Source of the DNA: a virus | Length of the DNA: 64,000 nt | Strand: one strand, 5' to 3' | Virus record (IMG/VR): IMGVR_UViG_3300031857_024884 | Location: 1-64,000 of that record | In this document: positions 8,817-19,400 of the stretch, piece after piece | Position numbering within the stretch: position 1 is the first letter of the stretch | How the letters are laid out: every line of letters begins with the position of its first letter | The notes under the pieces: generated by a model | Seen by the model: the letters and a program-made list of their open reading frames with translations, nothing else | Databases searched by the model: none | Told to the model about the DNA's origin: nothing | Position numbers and translations under genes: made by a program

Positions 8817-11800
8817 TAACTACAGTAGATTTGGAAGTTTATACCCATATTTAATTTAAAATTAACACCCACTTCGGATACTGAACATATTTGGTTAAAA
8901 ACAACAACTTTGTCGTCATCTGTTAAATAGTAATCATATCCAAAATTTATTAAAGTATCTAGTCCGGTCACGACCGCATTTAACCAAGTTTCATCAGTAG
9001 GTACACTTAAATTTGGGTCCGTGTAACCATAACCTGTAAAAAATGATTGTTGGTAAACTACTACATTATCTATTCTTATATCAACAAACCAATTAGAAAC
9101 TACGGAGTCTAAAACACAATTATTAATATCGATTGAATTTTCTGTCAAATACGTATTTAATAGTGTTCCTAAAACAACTCCAAAATTTTGAGCGTAAAAA
9201 CTTCTAAATGTTGATGTGTCAACTGATGGGTATAAGTCACACTCAACAGATTCTAAAGGACAATCGTAAGTAAATATATTTGTTGTTAAACTACATGACC
9301 TACATGGTAAAGGTATTAATTGACATCCTCTTTGTCTTCTCCATACAAATTTTTGTCTATGGAAAATTGAATTCTCGTATCTAACTCCTGTATTCCATAA
9401 AGTTGTTGCAGGAACCATTTGCTCGATAAGTCTAACCCAATAATCCCCTAATCCGTTAACATAATCAATCATTGTTTGATATGTAAAGTTATTATTTGGT
9501 ATGTTTATATTTTCTTCTGATTGTAAGTATTTCCAATAAATTGACTGTAAGGTAGGATATCCTCCTGTTTTTCCGTCAGTAATAAATTGTCTATTTCTTA
9601 CATTGACCGTATTTTTCCAAAAAGTTTGGGCAAATTCGAAAAATGTTTTTCTTCTTGGTTGTGGATTTATTTCAGTCCAATCTATTCCACCTCTTTGTGG
9701 ATATGGTGTATTTGGGTTTGGGTTACAATAAGTCGGTTGTACCCAATTAAGTCCTTGATTAGGTATTGGATAATTATATTGTCTTGACATTTCCCAAACG
9801 TCATATGCTAAACCTTGACCAGGGTTTAAAAACACATCAACATTTTTAACATTTAAAACTAATCTGTCATCAGAAACATTATATCTTGCGGTAAAAGAAC
9901 TATCTAAATTACTTCTCAAACCAACTTCATTATTAGTCCAACTTTTATTATTATCAATTTGTCTTGTTAAATTATAACCAAGACTCATATATGGAAATTT
10001 TCTAAATCTTTGTAAATAAATTTCACCATAACTATAAGGAACTAAACTAGTTTGATAATTTGGATTTGAACCTATAAAGACGCTATCGGTTAAATTAACT
10101 TCTTCAGGGGCTCTATGTTGTGGTGTTTGCTCAAACCAACCGCTACCAATTTGGAAAAAATAATCCTCAGTATCGGGAGGAGTTGTAGGGTAACCAAATT
10201 CATCGACAGGATATTCGTCTAACCTAACGTTGGAATCTTCAATTATTGTTGATGTAGTAAATCCTGTGTAACTAACTCCTTGTATAGAAAATATATTTGT
10301 TGGTTCTAAAACTGCAATATCATCAACATATGTGCCTCCAGATATCTTAGCAAATTGAGTATTAAATTGACTTAAATTTATTTTTTGGTCAGCAATATAA
10401 ACATATTCATTAAAATCAACTAATGCGTCAGGTGCCCCAATTAATCTTAATAATATTTCAATGGATTTTCTAGTTCCTTTTGATTTAAAAAGATATGCCG
10501 AATTTAATATTAAATTTCTATAATATTGGTAATTTAATTCATCAGGAGTTTGAACAGTGGAAAGTCCTTGATATTGTGGTTTTTCTATATTTTTTTCACC
10601 AAATACTGATGACAAAAAATTGTCGTTAGTTATTGGTGAAATGTTAGTTGTCCATCCTAATGTTTGAGCAAGATTTTTAAGTAGTTGTGAAGGTATATCA
10701 TTTCCAATGTTATAATGTACCGATGTCATAAATGATAACGCGGTAATAAACTTCTGAGTTTCATCAAAACTTCTACCATAGATTTGTAGTGCTTTCTCCA
10801 TCTTTTGGCCAATTGTATCGAATTCTTTAAAAGAACCGGTAACTAAAAATCTTGAAATTAAATTTGTTTTAAATTCATCAAATGAATCTCCTATATCATT
10901 TAATTTTTCCAAATAAGTTGTGAATTGTGTCGTTAAGATATCTAAATTCCACAAATCATAAACAGGCCAAGTAATTACCTCTTTTGAAACATAGTACGTT
11001 CCATCATCAGTTTGTTTTGGGACATTAAATACCGCACTATAAATTGGATTTATATTTCTATTTAATAGAAAGTTTTCAACTTCATCTAAATTCTCGTTGA
11101 ACACTTTATTAACCTCCATGTCGTTTGGTCGTATAATTATATCTCCGTATATATATGTTTCTCCGGCAAATGGTTCTCCATCTACAAAAACTCTTAAAAA
11201 TCCTGAAGTTAAAGAATTTGTAGGGATTATCCTTGTTAGGGGATAAGCATTACCTTTGTAATATAAATTATATTTTACCGCCTGTTTTGGTAAATCTCTT
11301 AAATCAGATACTTTAATTTCTTTTAAAGATAAATTTCGTGTTGAATTTACTGTAAAATCTATATCAAAAGGGTTTCTTAAATTTATAATATCCAAATCAA
11401 AACCTGTTTCATTTGAAATTACATTATACTCAACGTCTGTGGCCGTAACTCCTGTTGCAAATGTTGGCCTATAAAATGCCGAAACTAATCCTGCGGGAAA
11501 ATAACTAATTACACTTATAACTGAACTAGATAATCTTTTAGATAAAGAACCATATAGTGTAAAATTTGTTACCTTACTTAAATCAAAGTTTGGGTATACT
11601 TTAAAATTGTTTTCAACAATTTGTTTAGACTGATTTATATCATCAATACCTAAAGATTCTAAACTTATAGGGTCTGAAAAAGTACCGGTATTAAAAGTTC
11701 TGTTAGTCTTTTCTGTTACAGATTGTACAAACTCAAAATTACCTTGAGTTAAACCACCTCCTTGCACAAGTTGTAATCCGACTAAATTGTCAGAAAATGT

Positions 11801-11851
11801 TCCTTCTCCAGAAGCCTTTTGTGGTGGACAGGTAAATTTATTAGTACTCAT
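8816..11851 (-). CDS. Large baseplate or tail protein
   Basis: 1011 aa, starting MSTNKFTCPP. The middle contains YLFKSKGTRKSIEILLRLIG at about residues 450-470, resembling the segment that precedes the core of tail-protein-I-like baseplate wedge proteins. The N-terminal part (YPNFDLSKVTNFTLYGSL) is a pattern I associate with environmental T4-like phages. The C-terminal about 105 residues form a Cys-bounded domain homologous to residues 595-710 of the adjacent SprB-repeat adhesin. That shared module could be a docking or oligomerisation unit linking adhesin to baseplate. Start and stop codons overlap those of both neighbours by one base (TAATG), so the block is a coupled operon. The specific T4 equivalent is not certain. 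Confidence 0.6.
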   Translation of the reverse strand: MSTNKFTCPPQKASGEGTFSDNLVGLQLVQGGGLTQGNFEFVQSVTEKTNRTFNTGTFSDPISLESLGIDDINQSKQIVENNFKVYPNFDLSKVTNFTLYGSLSKRLSSSVISVISYFPAGLVSAFYRPTFATGVTATDVEYNVISNETGFDLDIINLRNPFDIDFTVNSTRNLSLKEIKVSDLRDLPKQAVKYNLYYKGNAYPLTRIIPTNSLTSGFLRVFVDGEPFAGETYIYGDIIIRPNDMEVNKVFNENLDEVENFLLNRNINPIYSAVFNVPKQTDDGTYYVSKEVITWPVYDLWNLDILTTQFTTYLEKLNDIGDSFDEFKTNLISRFLVTGSFKEFDTIGQKMEKALQIYGRSFDETQKFITALSFMTSVHYNIGNDIPSQLLKNLAQTLGWTTNISPITNDNFLSSVFGEKNIEKPQYQGLSTVQTPDELNYQYYRNLILNSAYLFKSKGTRKSIEILLRLIGAPDALVDFNEYVYIADQKINLSQFNTQFAKISGGTYVDDIAVLEPTNIFSIQGVSYTGFTTSTIIEDSNVRLDEYPVDEFGYPTTPPDTEDYFFQIGSGWFEQTPQHRAPEEVNLTDSVFIGSNPNYQTSLVPYSYGEIYLQRFRKFPYMSLGYNLTRQIDNNKSWTNNEVGLRSNLDSSFTARYNVSDDRLVLNVKNVDVFLNPGQGLAYDVWEMSRQYNYPIPNQGLNWVQPTYCNPNPNTPYPQRGGIDWTEINPQPRRKTFFEFAQTFWKNTVNVRNRQFITDGKTGGYPTLQSIYWKYLQSEENINIPNNNFTYQTMIDYVNGLGDYWVRLIEQMVPATTLWNTGVRYENSIFHRQKFVWRRQRGCQLIPLPCRSCSLTTNIFTYDCPLESVECDLYPSVDTSTFRSFYAQNFGVVLGTLLNTYLTENSIDINNCVLDSVVSNWFVDIRIDNVVVYQQSFFTGYGYTDPNLSVPTDETWLNAVVTGLDTLINFGYDYYLTDDDKVVVFNQICSVSEVGVNFKLNMGINFQIYCS

Positions 11852-12759
11852 TATTGTGTTATATTTGTAAAGTTTTTACTAAAATCAATATTATTACCTC
11901 TATCTTGTCTAACCTCATATAATAATTTATTAAATTGGTCTCTAACCTCAAATAAGTTATATTGTTTGTAAATATTATTACTTCTATCGTATAACGTATA
12001 AATTCCATCTTCCATAGATTTGGTTTGATTACCATATAGCGCAATCGCTATTGTTGAGAAGTCGTGTTCCGCAATTTCAATATCTAAAGTTATTGGGTTA
12101 AAAAAGGTATTTGTAATTATTATACTTTGATTTGGTTGTCCAATAAATGGAACCGCGTTTGGTTTATTTGTTGGTGCGGATGATGGTGATAATGTACAAA
12201 AAAGTAAATTAGTGTTATTATCGGTATATCTATATCTGATAGATTTTTGAACAGTGTTTGTTAAATTTTGAACAACTGGTTCACAAAAAAACGATGAGGT
12301 TATTAATCTAAAAAAATTAGGAATTTTACTACCATCTGAATTTAAATACTCAATTCTAAACCCAACAAGTCCCTGATTAATAAACTTATTTCTAAATTTT
12401 ACGGGTACTGAATTTAAATCAATAATTAATCCTCTTACGTTTGGTAGCGCGGATAATACTCCACAATCCAAAATTTTTGTTCTTATTTGTGCGGGTCTAA
12501 TCAATAATGTGTAAATACCAATTTTATTGAATTGGTCTGCCGGTAATTTTAAATTATATAACCCACCTAAAATTTCAACATTCGCATTACCTCCGGTATT
12601 TGAATTATTAAAATAAGGTTTTAATATTGACGACGCGTCTAATTTAGTTAATAAAAAATTATTGGTATCGTCTCTCGATGGTGTATAATTTAAAATTATA
12701 TCAACATCTTCGGGTGATACATCTGCGGGTCTTATCGTTCCATACGTTCCTGTTGCCAT
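11851..12759 (-). CDS. Baseplate-associated protein, unknown function
   Basis: 302 aa, starting MATGTYGTIRPADVSPEDVD. It is a beta-rich protein without repeats, membrane segments or catalytic motifs. The opening TYGxxRPADVSP and the phrase TPSRDDTN look conserved in environmental T4-like phages, always beside large baseplate genes. This is recollection of pattern, not a search. It sits between the 1011-aa baseplate protein (TAATG overlap) and the PKD-like protein (1-bp gap), so it is almost certainly co-translated with them and part of the tail tip or wedge. Confidence 0.55.
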   Translation of the reverse strand: MATGTYGTIRPADVSPEDVDIILNYTPSRDDTNNFLLTKLDASSILKPYFNNSNTGGNANVEILGGLYNLKLPADQFNKIGIYTLLIRPAQIRTKILDCGVLSALPNVRGLIIDLNSVPVKFRNKFINQGLVGFRIEYLNSDGSKIPNFFRLITSSFFCEPVVQNLTNTVQKSIRYRYTDNNTNLLFCTLSPSSAPTNKPNAVPFIGQPNQSIIITNTFFNPITLDIEIAEHDFSTIAIALYGNQTKSMEDGIYTLYDRSNNIYKQYNLFEVRDQFNKLLYEVRQDRGNNIDFSKNFTNITQ

Positions 12760-12760
12760 T

Positions 12761-13927
12761 TTATGTATTAATTATATTAAAAAATTTATATCCGTAACTA
12801 GTTAAATCTCCTATACTATCAACCTCACCTAATCTTTGCACTCTTTCTAGCCCTGAATACTTTCCTCGTTCTATAAATACACTGGAATAAATTTCTGGTT
12901 GGTCAATTACGTTAAGTAGTACTTCATTTTTTGTTATTGCGGTGCATGTTATCATATCTGATGTGAAACCTGAAGAATAAACGAAAAAAATAGTTGTTCC
13001 GTCATTAAAATCGTAGTAATCAACATCATTAATGGTGTATGCGGTGTATGTATTTCCTGAATCAGAACCTAAAAACGTACCAATAGTTCCAGTGTCTCCC
13101 GTAACTTGAATACCTAATTTGTATTTTGGAGTTCCGTATTGTTCTAAATCTTTTAAACTTGAGTTTGTGTATCCACTAACAATAAACGGTACAGTTGTAT
13201 AGTTATCGCTTGTTTGTAAGTCAACATCACAAATTGAATCTCCGCTAAAAATATATTCATAACTTATTGGTGTTGCAGACCAATTGCCCCCAGAAGGAAA
13301 AAAATACGCCTCTCCGTTTGGGTTATCAATTGTCACTCCTGTAAACGGAACGTAAACCGTTTTTTTAATTAAATTATACCCCCAAGGACTCATTCCTGAC
13401 ATAGTAATTGTATATGTTGCAGGTGTTATTGAGTATGTGTGAGTATAAAAAGCGGGTGCTACACTAGATGCTAATTGTGTTGGACTTCCGTCACCCCAAT
13501 CTATTCTATATGTTGAAAAATTCAAATATTTTTTAAAATCTACATCGGATGTATTATAAAAATAATACGTATAAGGAGCTCCTGTAAAAGCACTGAATAC
13601 AAAATTTAACATTGTATCTTGTTGTGAAATCGCGCCATCAAAGGCTGAATAATACCCAACATCAACTGTATTCTCACTTAAAAAAATTGGTACCGTGAGT
13701 CCTGTTAAAAGTGAACTACCGTTTGTCCCTCCTGACAAAATTTGTGTCATTGATGAATAAACATAAGTCGTTCCTGTTATTCTAAGTGTTGTTGTTGTGG
13801 TTGTAATGTCACAGCATTCATCATCAAATATTTGAGGAATAATAGTTCCTCCGCTCCATATTGCTGGAAATATGTCATTAGTTATTACCTCCGGAGAAAT
13901 TTTTATATGATAAATTCTATCTTCCAT
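12761..13927 (-). CDS. Virion protein with Thr tract and PKD-like domain
   Basis: 388 aa. After a CC-D segment near residue 39 there is a run of six threonines, comparable to the Thr-rich linker in the sheath protein. Around residues 140-190 the sequence YRIDWGDGSPTQ followed by HTYSxTPATYTITMSG matches a PKD-type Ig-like domain (WGDGS and HTY hallmarks). PKD domains commonly mediate protein or glycan contacts on cell surfaces and in phage tails. No enzyme motif is seen. It shares its first base with the stop of the preceding 268-aa gene, in the coupled operon 5703-16450. Likely an exposed component of the baseplate periphery. Confidence 0.6.
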   Translation of the reverse strand: MEDRIYHIKISPEVITNDIFPAIWSGGTIIPQIFDDECCDITTTTTTLRITGTTYVYSSMTQILSGGTNGSSLLTGLTVPIFLSENTVDVGYYSAFDGAISQQDTMLNFVFSAFTGAPYTYYFYNTSDVDFKKYLNFSTYRIDWGDGSPTQLASSVAPAFYTHTYSITPATYTITMSGMSPWGYNLIKKTVYVPFTGVTIDNPNGEAYFFPSGGNWSATPISYEYIFSGDSICDVDLQTSDNYTTVPFIVSGYTNSSLKDLEQYGTPKYKLGIQVTGDTGTIGTFLGSDSGNTYTAYTINDVDYYDFNDGTTIFFVYSSGFTSDMITCTAITKNEVLLNVIDQPEIYSSVFIERGKYSGLERVQRLGEVDSIGDLTSYGYKFFNIINT

Positions 13928-14733
13928 TATTGTGGCGGATTAATATATTCATACCATAAAATTGGTGTTGTAGTACCTATTCTTGAGTTATTATAATCAG
14001 TAACCTGATAGGTTTTACCACTGTAGTTTAACTCTACTTTGTAATAGAAATATTCATCACTATTAAAAATAAATTTATTTGGTAATGATGACTGTGGTCT
14101 ATTCATCATTCTTACGAATTCTCCTAAATTAGCGTTAAAAAATTTAGCGGAAATATAAAAAGTACTAATATCTAAAAAATCTTTTTTTCTTAACCAATAG
14201 AGAAAGAACCCTTCTTTATCCCCAACATAATCTAATTTAAATTTTGGTTTTTTTACTTTAACATTATTAAATGGTGACAATGGTGAGATACTAGCCGTCA
14301 TTGTTTCACCTTGTTGTGTTGGTATTATTATAGTAAAATAATTTGTCTGTGTTGTGGTATTTGGAGTATCATAGAAATCTAACTTAAAAAATGACTTAGT
14401 AAAAGGTCTTCTATAGTAATATAAGTCATCAGATGAAAACCCTTCAACCAAATAACTATTTACCCAATTAGAAATTGTTGATGATGTTACTGTGATTGGA
14501 TTTCCACTAAAAAAATTAAATTGATAATTAATGTCTGTTAATTGACTATTAAGATGTTCGTTGTGTGAAAATCTTAATATTTCGTAATCTGTTGGTACAC
14601 CTATTACTGTTTCAAGTACCTCATCTTCGTATACTTCAATACTGTCATTTCTGCCGTCAAAATCCCATTTCATTTCTAATGGTAATTGTATTCCTTGTGT
14701 TACGTCAGGTAATGTAAAATAAAATTTATTCAC
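13927..14733 (-). CDS. Putative tail or baseplate protein, unknown function
   Basis: 268 aa, starting MNKFYFTLPDVTQG. The sequence is beta-rich and aromatic-rich, with no recognised motif, signal peptide or membrane segment. It overlaps the upstream 574-aa gene by 8 bp and touches the downstream PKD-like gene by one base. The compact coupling with structural genes on both sides is the only evidence for a virion role. Confidence 0.5.
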   Translation of the reverse strand: MNKFYFTLPDVTQGIQLPLEMKWDFDGRNDSIEVYEDEVLETVIGVPTDYEILRFSHNEHLNSQLTDINYQFNFFSGNPITVTSSTISNWVNSYLVEGFSSDDLYYYRRPFTKSFFKLDFYDTPNTTTQTNYFTIIIPTQQGETMTASISPLSPFNNVKVKKPKFKLDYVGDKEGFFLYWLRKKDFLDISTFYISAKFFNANLGEFVRMMNRPQSSLPNKFIFNSDEYFYYKVELNYSGKTYQVTDYNNSRIGTTTPILWYEYINPPQ

Positions 14734-16450
14734 AGAAATCTATTGTTGGTACGTTTATGACACTCTCACTATAATTAGTTCCTTCAGGAATTATTCTAAA
14801 AATAAAATTAGAAAATGGGTAGTGAGTTCCGTTAAAAAACGGATAATCAACACCAATTCCATTACTATCAATATACCCATAAGGATATAAATCCCTCCAA
14901 ACAAATAAATTTTTTTCGGTTGAAAAATAGGCGTAATTTGGTACTCCTACTATTTGACTAGCGTCTCCCTCTTCTATATAATCAGAATAGTCTCTTATCT
15001 TAATAAGATTATGTGGTTTGTAATAATACCCTAAACTATTTGATAAAACTCCTCCTGTATCAAAATTATTAGAATTGAAGTTTATCTTATGATTTAATGT
15101 TGATATTACTCTCTCTTTTTGTTCATAGTCATTCCATTCACAATAATCCCCATCTAAAGTATCTCCTGTCGTTAAACTTCTTGTATATAAAAAAGGAGAT
15201 GACCAAGATGTATTATAACTATCTATTGGTAGGTTGGTTTCAGAGTTTGTATTTAATAAGTCCCACCAATCACTAGGTTGATTAAAAACTAAAGGTAGAT
15301 TAAAATCCCATCCTTGTTTTTTTGCACCCAATGTCCATCCAAAATAACCTCTCCATACAACAGTAAAAAATAACTCACTTATTGGTCTTTTTTGATTGTC
15401 GATTATGTCATTTATTTGTATATCTTCATTAAATGATAAACTATATGATTGAGCACCTTCTTTTATTGAAACTCTTGACATTCTATTAGGAGTATAAGCC
15501 ATTGACTCATATTTCTTACTAATACCAAAAATATTTTGTTCAAACCCGCATTTTGTTAAAACAGCATTATCTAATTTTGTTAATACTTTATGTTTTCTTA
15601 CATAATATTCTGAAGTAGAATCTGAAGGATTATCCCCTAAAATAACTCTTTTAAAAGTTCCAATAACTCCGTTATTAAACGTTGTACCTGTAAATCCAAC
15701 ATTTATAATATTAAAAATATATTCTTCACTTCCAAAATTAGCGTCACCTAAAGAATCAATTTTAAACAAATTTTTTCCGTTGTATGAAAAACTTAATTTA
15801 ACAAACTCATCAGCATTTAATCCGTGTTTAATTGGACAAATAAATTTAACAATACCTAAACCATTCTCAGTAACATTTTCAATTACAAAAGGTATTCCAT
15901 CTCCCGAAACCCAATTAATGTATTGTCCACTATACCTTTCATAAACTTTCATTGGTTTTGTATAGTCGTTACTTTTGGCATATGTCATATAGAACATCCA
16001 ATTATAATTGGACGCACTTTTTGGTATAAAAGTTAAATGTTGATTTGGTGGTTGGGTATAACCTGTAACATTATTATCATTTCTAATAAAATCGAATTCA
16101 TTGTACTGTGGTAATCCTGGCCAATATATATTTGGATTTGGTGGGCAATTTTGAGCCGCGGTTATTTCAGGATTTAAGTAATATAGGTTATTTTCAAATG
16201 GTTCATAATTTGTTTTACCTGAATAAGAGTTTTTAAATAATATAGTGAATTTACAAGACGGTCTAAAGTTACCTGAACTTTGTCTTTCTCCTTGGAAAAC
16301 ATCTTCTAGACTAATATCAACTGTCCTATCAAATTCGACATTATGTTTCGAATTTTGAATTAACGGAACACTAAAAAGTAAATTAGTATCTGTTGCTGAC
16401 TTATATCTTAGAGACCCTAATACAACTCTATTTTCGTTATTATTACCCAT
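14726..16450 (-). CDS. Putative structural protein, unknown function
   Basis: 574 aa, starting MGNNNENRVVLGSLRYKS. It is Asn- and Tyr-rich and mostly beta in character. The N-terminal KSATDTNLLFSVPL and a segment PYGYID near residue 525 stand out, but I do not link them to a family. No enzyme or membrane features are seen. It begins 1 bp after the stop of the 1724-aa membrane-spanning virion protein and overlaps the next gene by 8 bp. It is placed in the baseplate or tail-tip group by context. Confidence 0.5.
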   Translation of the reverse strand: MGNNNENRVVLGSLRYKSATDTNLLFSVPLIQNSKHNVEFDRTVDISLEDVFQGERQSSGNFRPSCKFTILFKNSYSGKTNYEPFENNLYYLNPEITAAQNCPPNPNIYWPGLPQYNEFDFIRNDNNVTGYTQPPNQHLTFIPKSASNYNWMFYMTYAKSNDYTKPMKVYERYSGQYINWVSGDGIPFVIENVTENGLGIVKFICPIKHGLNADEFVKLSFSYNGKNLFKIDSLGDANFGSEEYIFNIINVGFTGTTFNNGVIGTFKRVILGDNPSDSTSEYYVRKHKVLTKLDNAVLTKCGFEQNIFGISKKYESMAYTPNRMSRVSIKEGAQSYSLSFNEDIQINDIIDNQKRPISELFFTVVWRGYFGWTLGAKKQGWDFNLPLVFNQPSDWWDLLNTNSETNLPIDSYNTSWSSPFLYTRSLTTGDTLDGDYCEWNDYEQKERVISTLNHKINFNSNNFDTGGVLSNSLGYYYKPHNLIKIRDYSDYIEEGDASQIVGVPNYAYFSTEKNLFVWRDLYPYGYIDSNGIGVDYPFFNGTHYPFSNFIFRIIPEGTNYSESVINVPTIDFCE

Positions 16451-16451
16451 T

Positions 16452-19400
16452 TTAATTTGTTATATTTTCAAACCCTATCCATTTTCTAGCGAATCTATCC
16501 CAAGCACTTCTTCCTTTTTTAAGTCCAAAATAAAAATGAAATGGTCCACCTACTGTTATATGTTTTTCTTTACCATTGACTAAGTTATTATAATCTTGGA
16601 AAGATAAATCCGAACTATATTGTCCTGAATTATTAACATTATATATATACCCTTTATTATAACTATTATTAGTTATACCAGGTAAAGTTCTAAAATATCT
16701 TGATGATTCTGTCAATCTATCCATTTTCTGATAATAATTGGAAAAATATTTTTGACCATCTAAAGGTTCAGTAAACCAAGTATTTGATTGTGCCCCAAAT
16801 ATATTAGCGGTACTAGGATTATCTTTAAGTTGCCATTGATAAAATGGAACTTTTTGAGTTTTAACATTAAAATAACTAAAAGTACAGTCATTTGTTGACG
16901 CTCCTGAAGGTATTATAATAGTTCTTTTAGGAGATATGAAATCTCTAACTTGAGTGTCCGAAGAAAAGAAAATTCCAAATATACCATTTTCTGAGCCCCC
17001 ATTACTAAAATAAATTGGACCTGTTCCTGGTACATCAGGATAACTTTCACTTTGAAATTCATTAACTCCTAACTCAGAATTTATAGAAATCATTTGAGCG
17101 TAGTCAGCATCTACTTGAAATCTACCTCTACTGTCAAAGTATTTTAACACACTGTTACCTCCGCTACCAAAAACTTGACTCCAAAATCCTGAATTAGCCA
17201 TTCTTGATAACATAAAAATGTTAAAAATTTCTGATACGTCTCCAAATGTTGTTGTTCTTAATTGACTAACAACATATCCGTCATAATCATCAGACATTAT
17301 AATTTCTTGTAGATAAAAATTTCTAGGACCTAAATCAATTAATGTTGTTGGGTATCTTAAATTACCTAACTGAACTGTTGATTCAGTTCCAGGTGACCCA
17401 CAAAAATATTGTTCTGTTGTTCCTGAATAGTATGGGCTACTTCTATAATAAAAATTATTTGTTGTTGGGTCAAAATAAACTGTTCTATCACATATATCAC
17501 TTGTTGGTTGGTTTTGATTATTAAAAATTCTATTATTTTTAAACGCAAATGCGTATAAAGAACCATTAATCCAATTATTTGTGAACACATGTGAAAATAC
17601 ATTCCTACAAGCTCCGAACACTATTTTAGTTCTCGCAGCCCATTCCGCAATTAATAAAAAGTCTGTTGGTATTGATAACAAAATTCTTGTAACTAATTTA
17701 TAACATCCTGTTTTCCATATTAATTTAGGACTTCCATCATATTCGGTACTTTTACAAGCATCCCCCGTTTTTAATCTAAATTCATCTCCAACAAATTCAT
17801 AACATTTTAATGGTACCGAATCCTGACATTCATTTAAACTATTAATAACAGTATTATTTAATGTATTGGATGTAAAAGTATTTCCATCATAAGGACCTTG
17901 AGTTAAAAAAGGTATTGTAGTGGTTTGTGAAGGTAATATTCCATTTTCTCCAATAACATAAATTGAAAAATTTGGGTTATTTTGTAATAAATAATCTATT
18001 TCACAATTTGAAAAAACATTTGTTGAAGTTGGTAATCTATCAGACCTCATTACTGTTTTTCTATTTGTTTTGATTGTTGTTGGGTATGTTACGGTTGTTG
18101 CTGTAGAATATGATGTTGATAGATACGCAGTTACAACGGCAGGACTTCCAATGGTTGTATCTCTTATAGTAACATCCATAATCATTAAACCCCCCCCTTC
18201 AACAATTTCGGAAACAAAATACCCTCTGTTTTTTGATAATGTATTATTGGGGGTTGGAGCGTAATAAGGGACTAATGGTAATGGTGGTGGTGAACTTGAT
18301 GAAAAAACAGGGGTATTAAATTCATATACAAAGGCGTTTTTACCATACCACCCTGTTGGGGAAGATGAGGAATAGGTAATATTACCAATTGCTCTAGCAC
18401 CATAAGTAGTTTGACTTAAAACTGTGTTCAGATATAATGGACTAAGGTTACAACAAGTACCAAAAGTGACGCTATTTAAATTATTATCTAAGTTAGAATA
18501 ATATGATGGTAAATTTGAACCAAATCCACTAAATTGTGTTGTTGATGGTTGATAATTAAATGATTTAAAATATAAGTTGGAGTTGGAATATGATGAGTCT
18601 AAATCTGTACTATTAGTTAAATTATGTCTTATGTTTTTAAACCCTCCTACGATAGGTTGATTTAATTTATAAAAACCTTTAATAAGAACATTATTATAAG
18701 ATGAATGTCCAAATATTTTACTTAAATCATACGTTACAGGTTGTTTTGATGAATATGGGTCAACTCCTCTAACTAAAAATAAACATACCTGATTTTGGTA
18801 GTCGTCAAAAGCGGTTAATGGATTTATACCGGTAATTGGTTCTGATTGATTATCAGGAGCACCATCTTTATATATCTTTAAAAACCACATAGTATTATTC
18901 AAAAAACGTTTGTTTAATGAATTCGTTAATGTTGTTCCTTGTTGCGACGCAAAATTTGAATAAGTCATCGCGGTTATCACTTGGAAGTATTCTAAATCAA
19001 TAGGATATTTGTGATAGTTGGTATCGGCAGAATTTGGTGTTGGTATTGTGTAATTTACTGAGCCAGGAGTTCCATCGGGTTTAACATAATTAACTGTTAC
19101 AGGATAAGCGGCGGTGTTAACCGGTGTTCCCGTTATTGAATTATTACCGTATTGATTTGTTGGTCCTCCAACAACATTAACATCTTTACTAAAACTAGGA
19201 TTTTGGAAAGTTATAATATCTCCATCATTAAAACTTTGTAAACTATCAGGAGTTAACATTAAGAATACAATATTATCATAATGAGCGTCAATATCCGAAG
19301 TCATAGTCCCACCTGTTAAGAAACTTACTTTAATTTGGTTGACACCTCCTCCAGGGTTGTTTGGGATTTCGTCAAAAAATTTAGCCTTCGTATTAAATAA

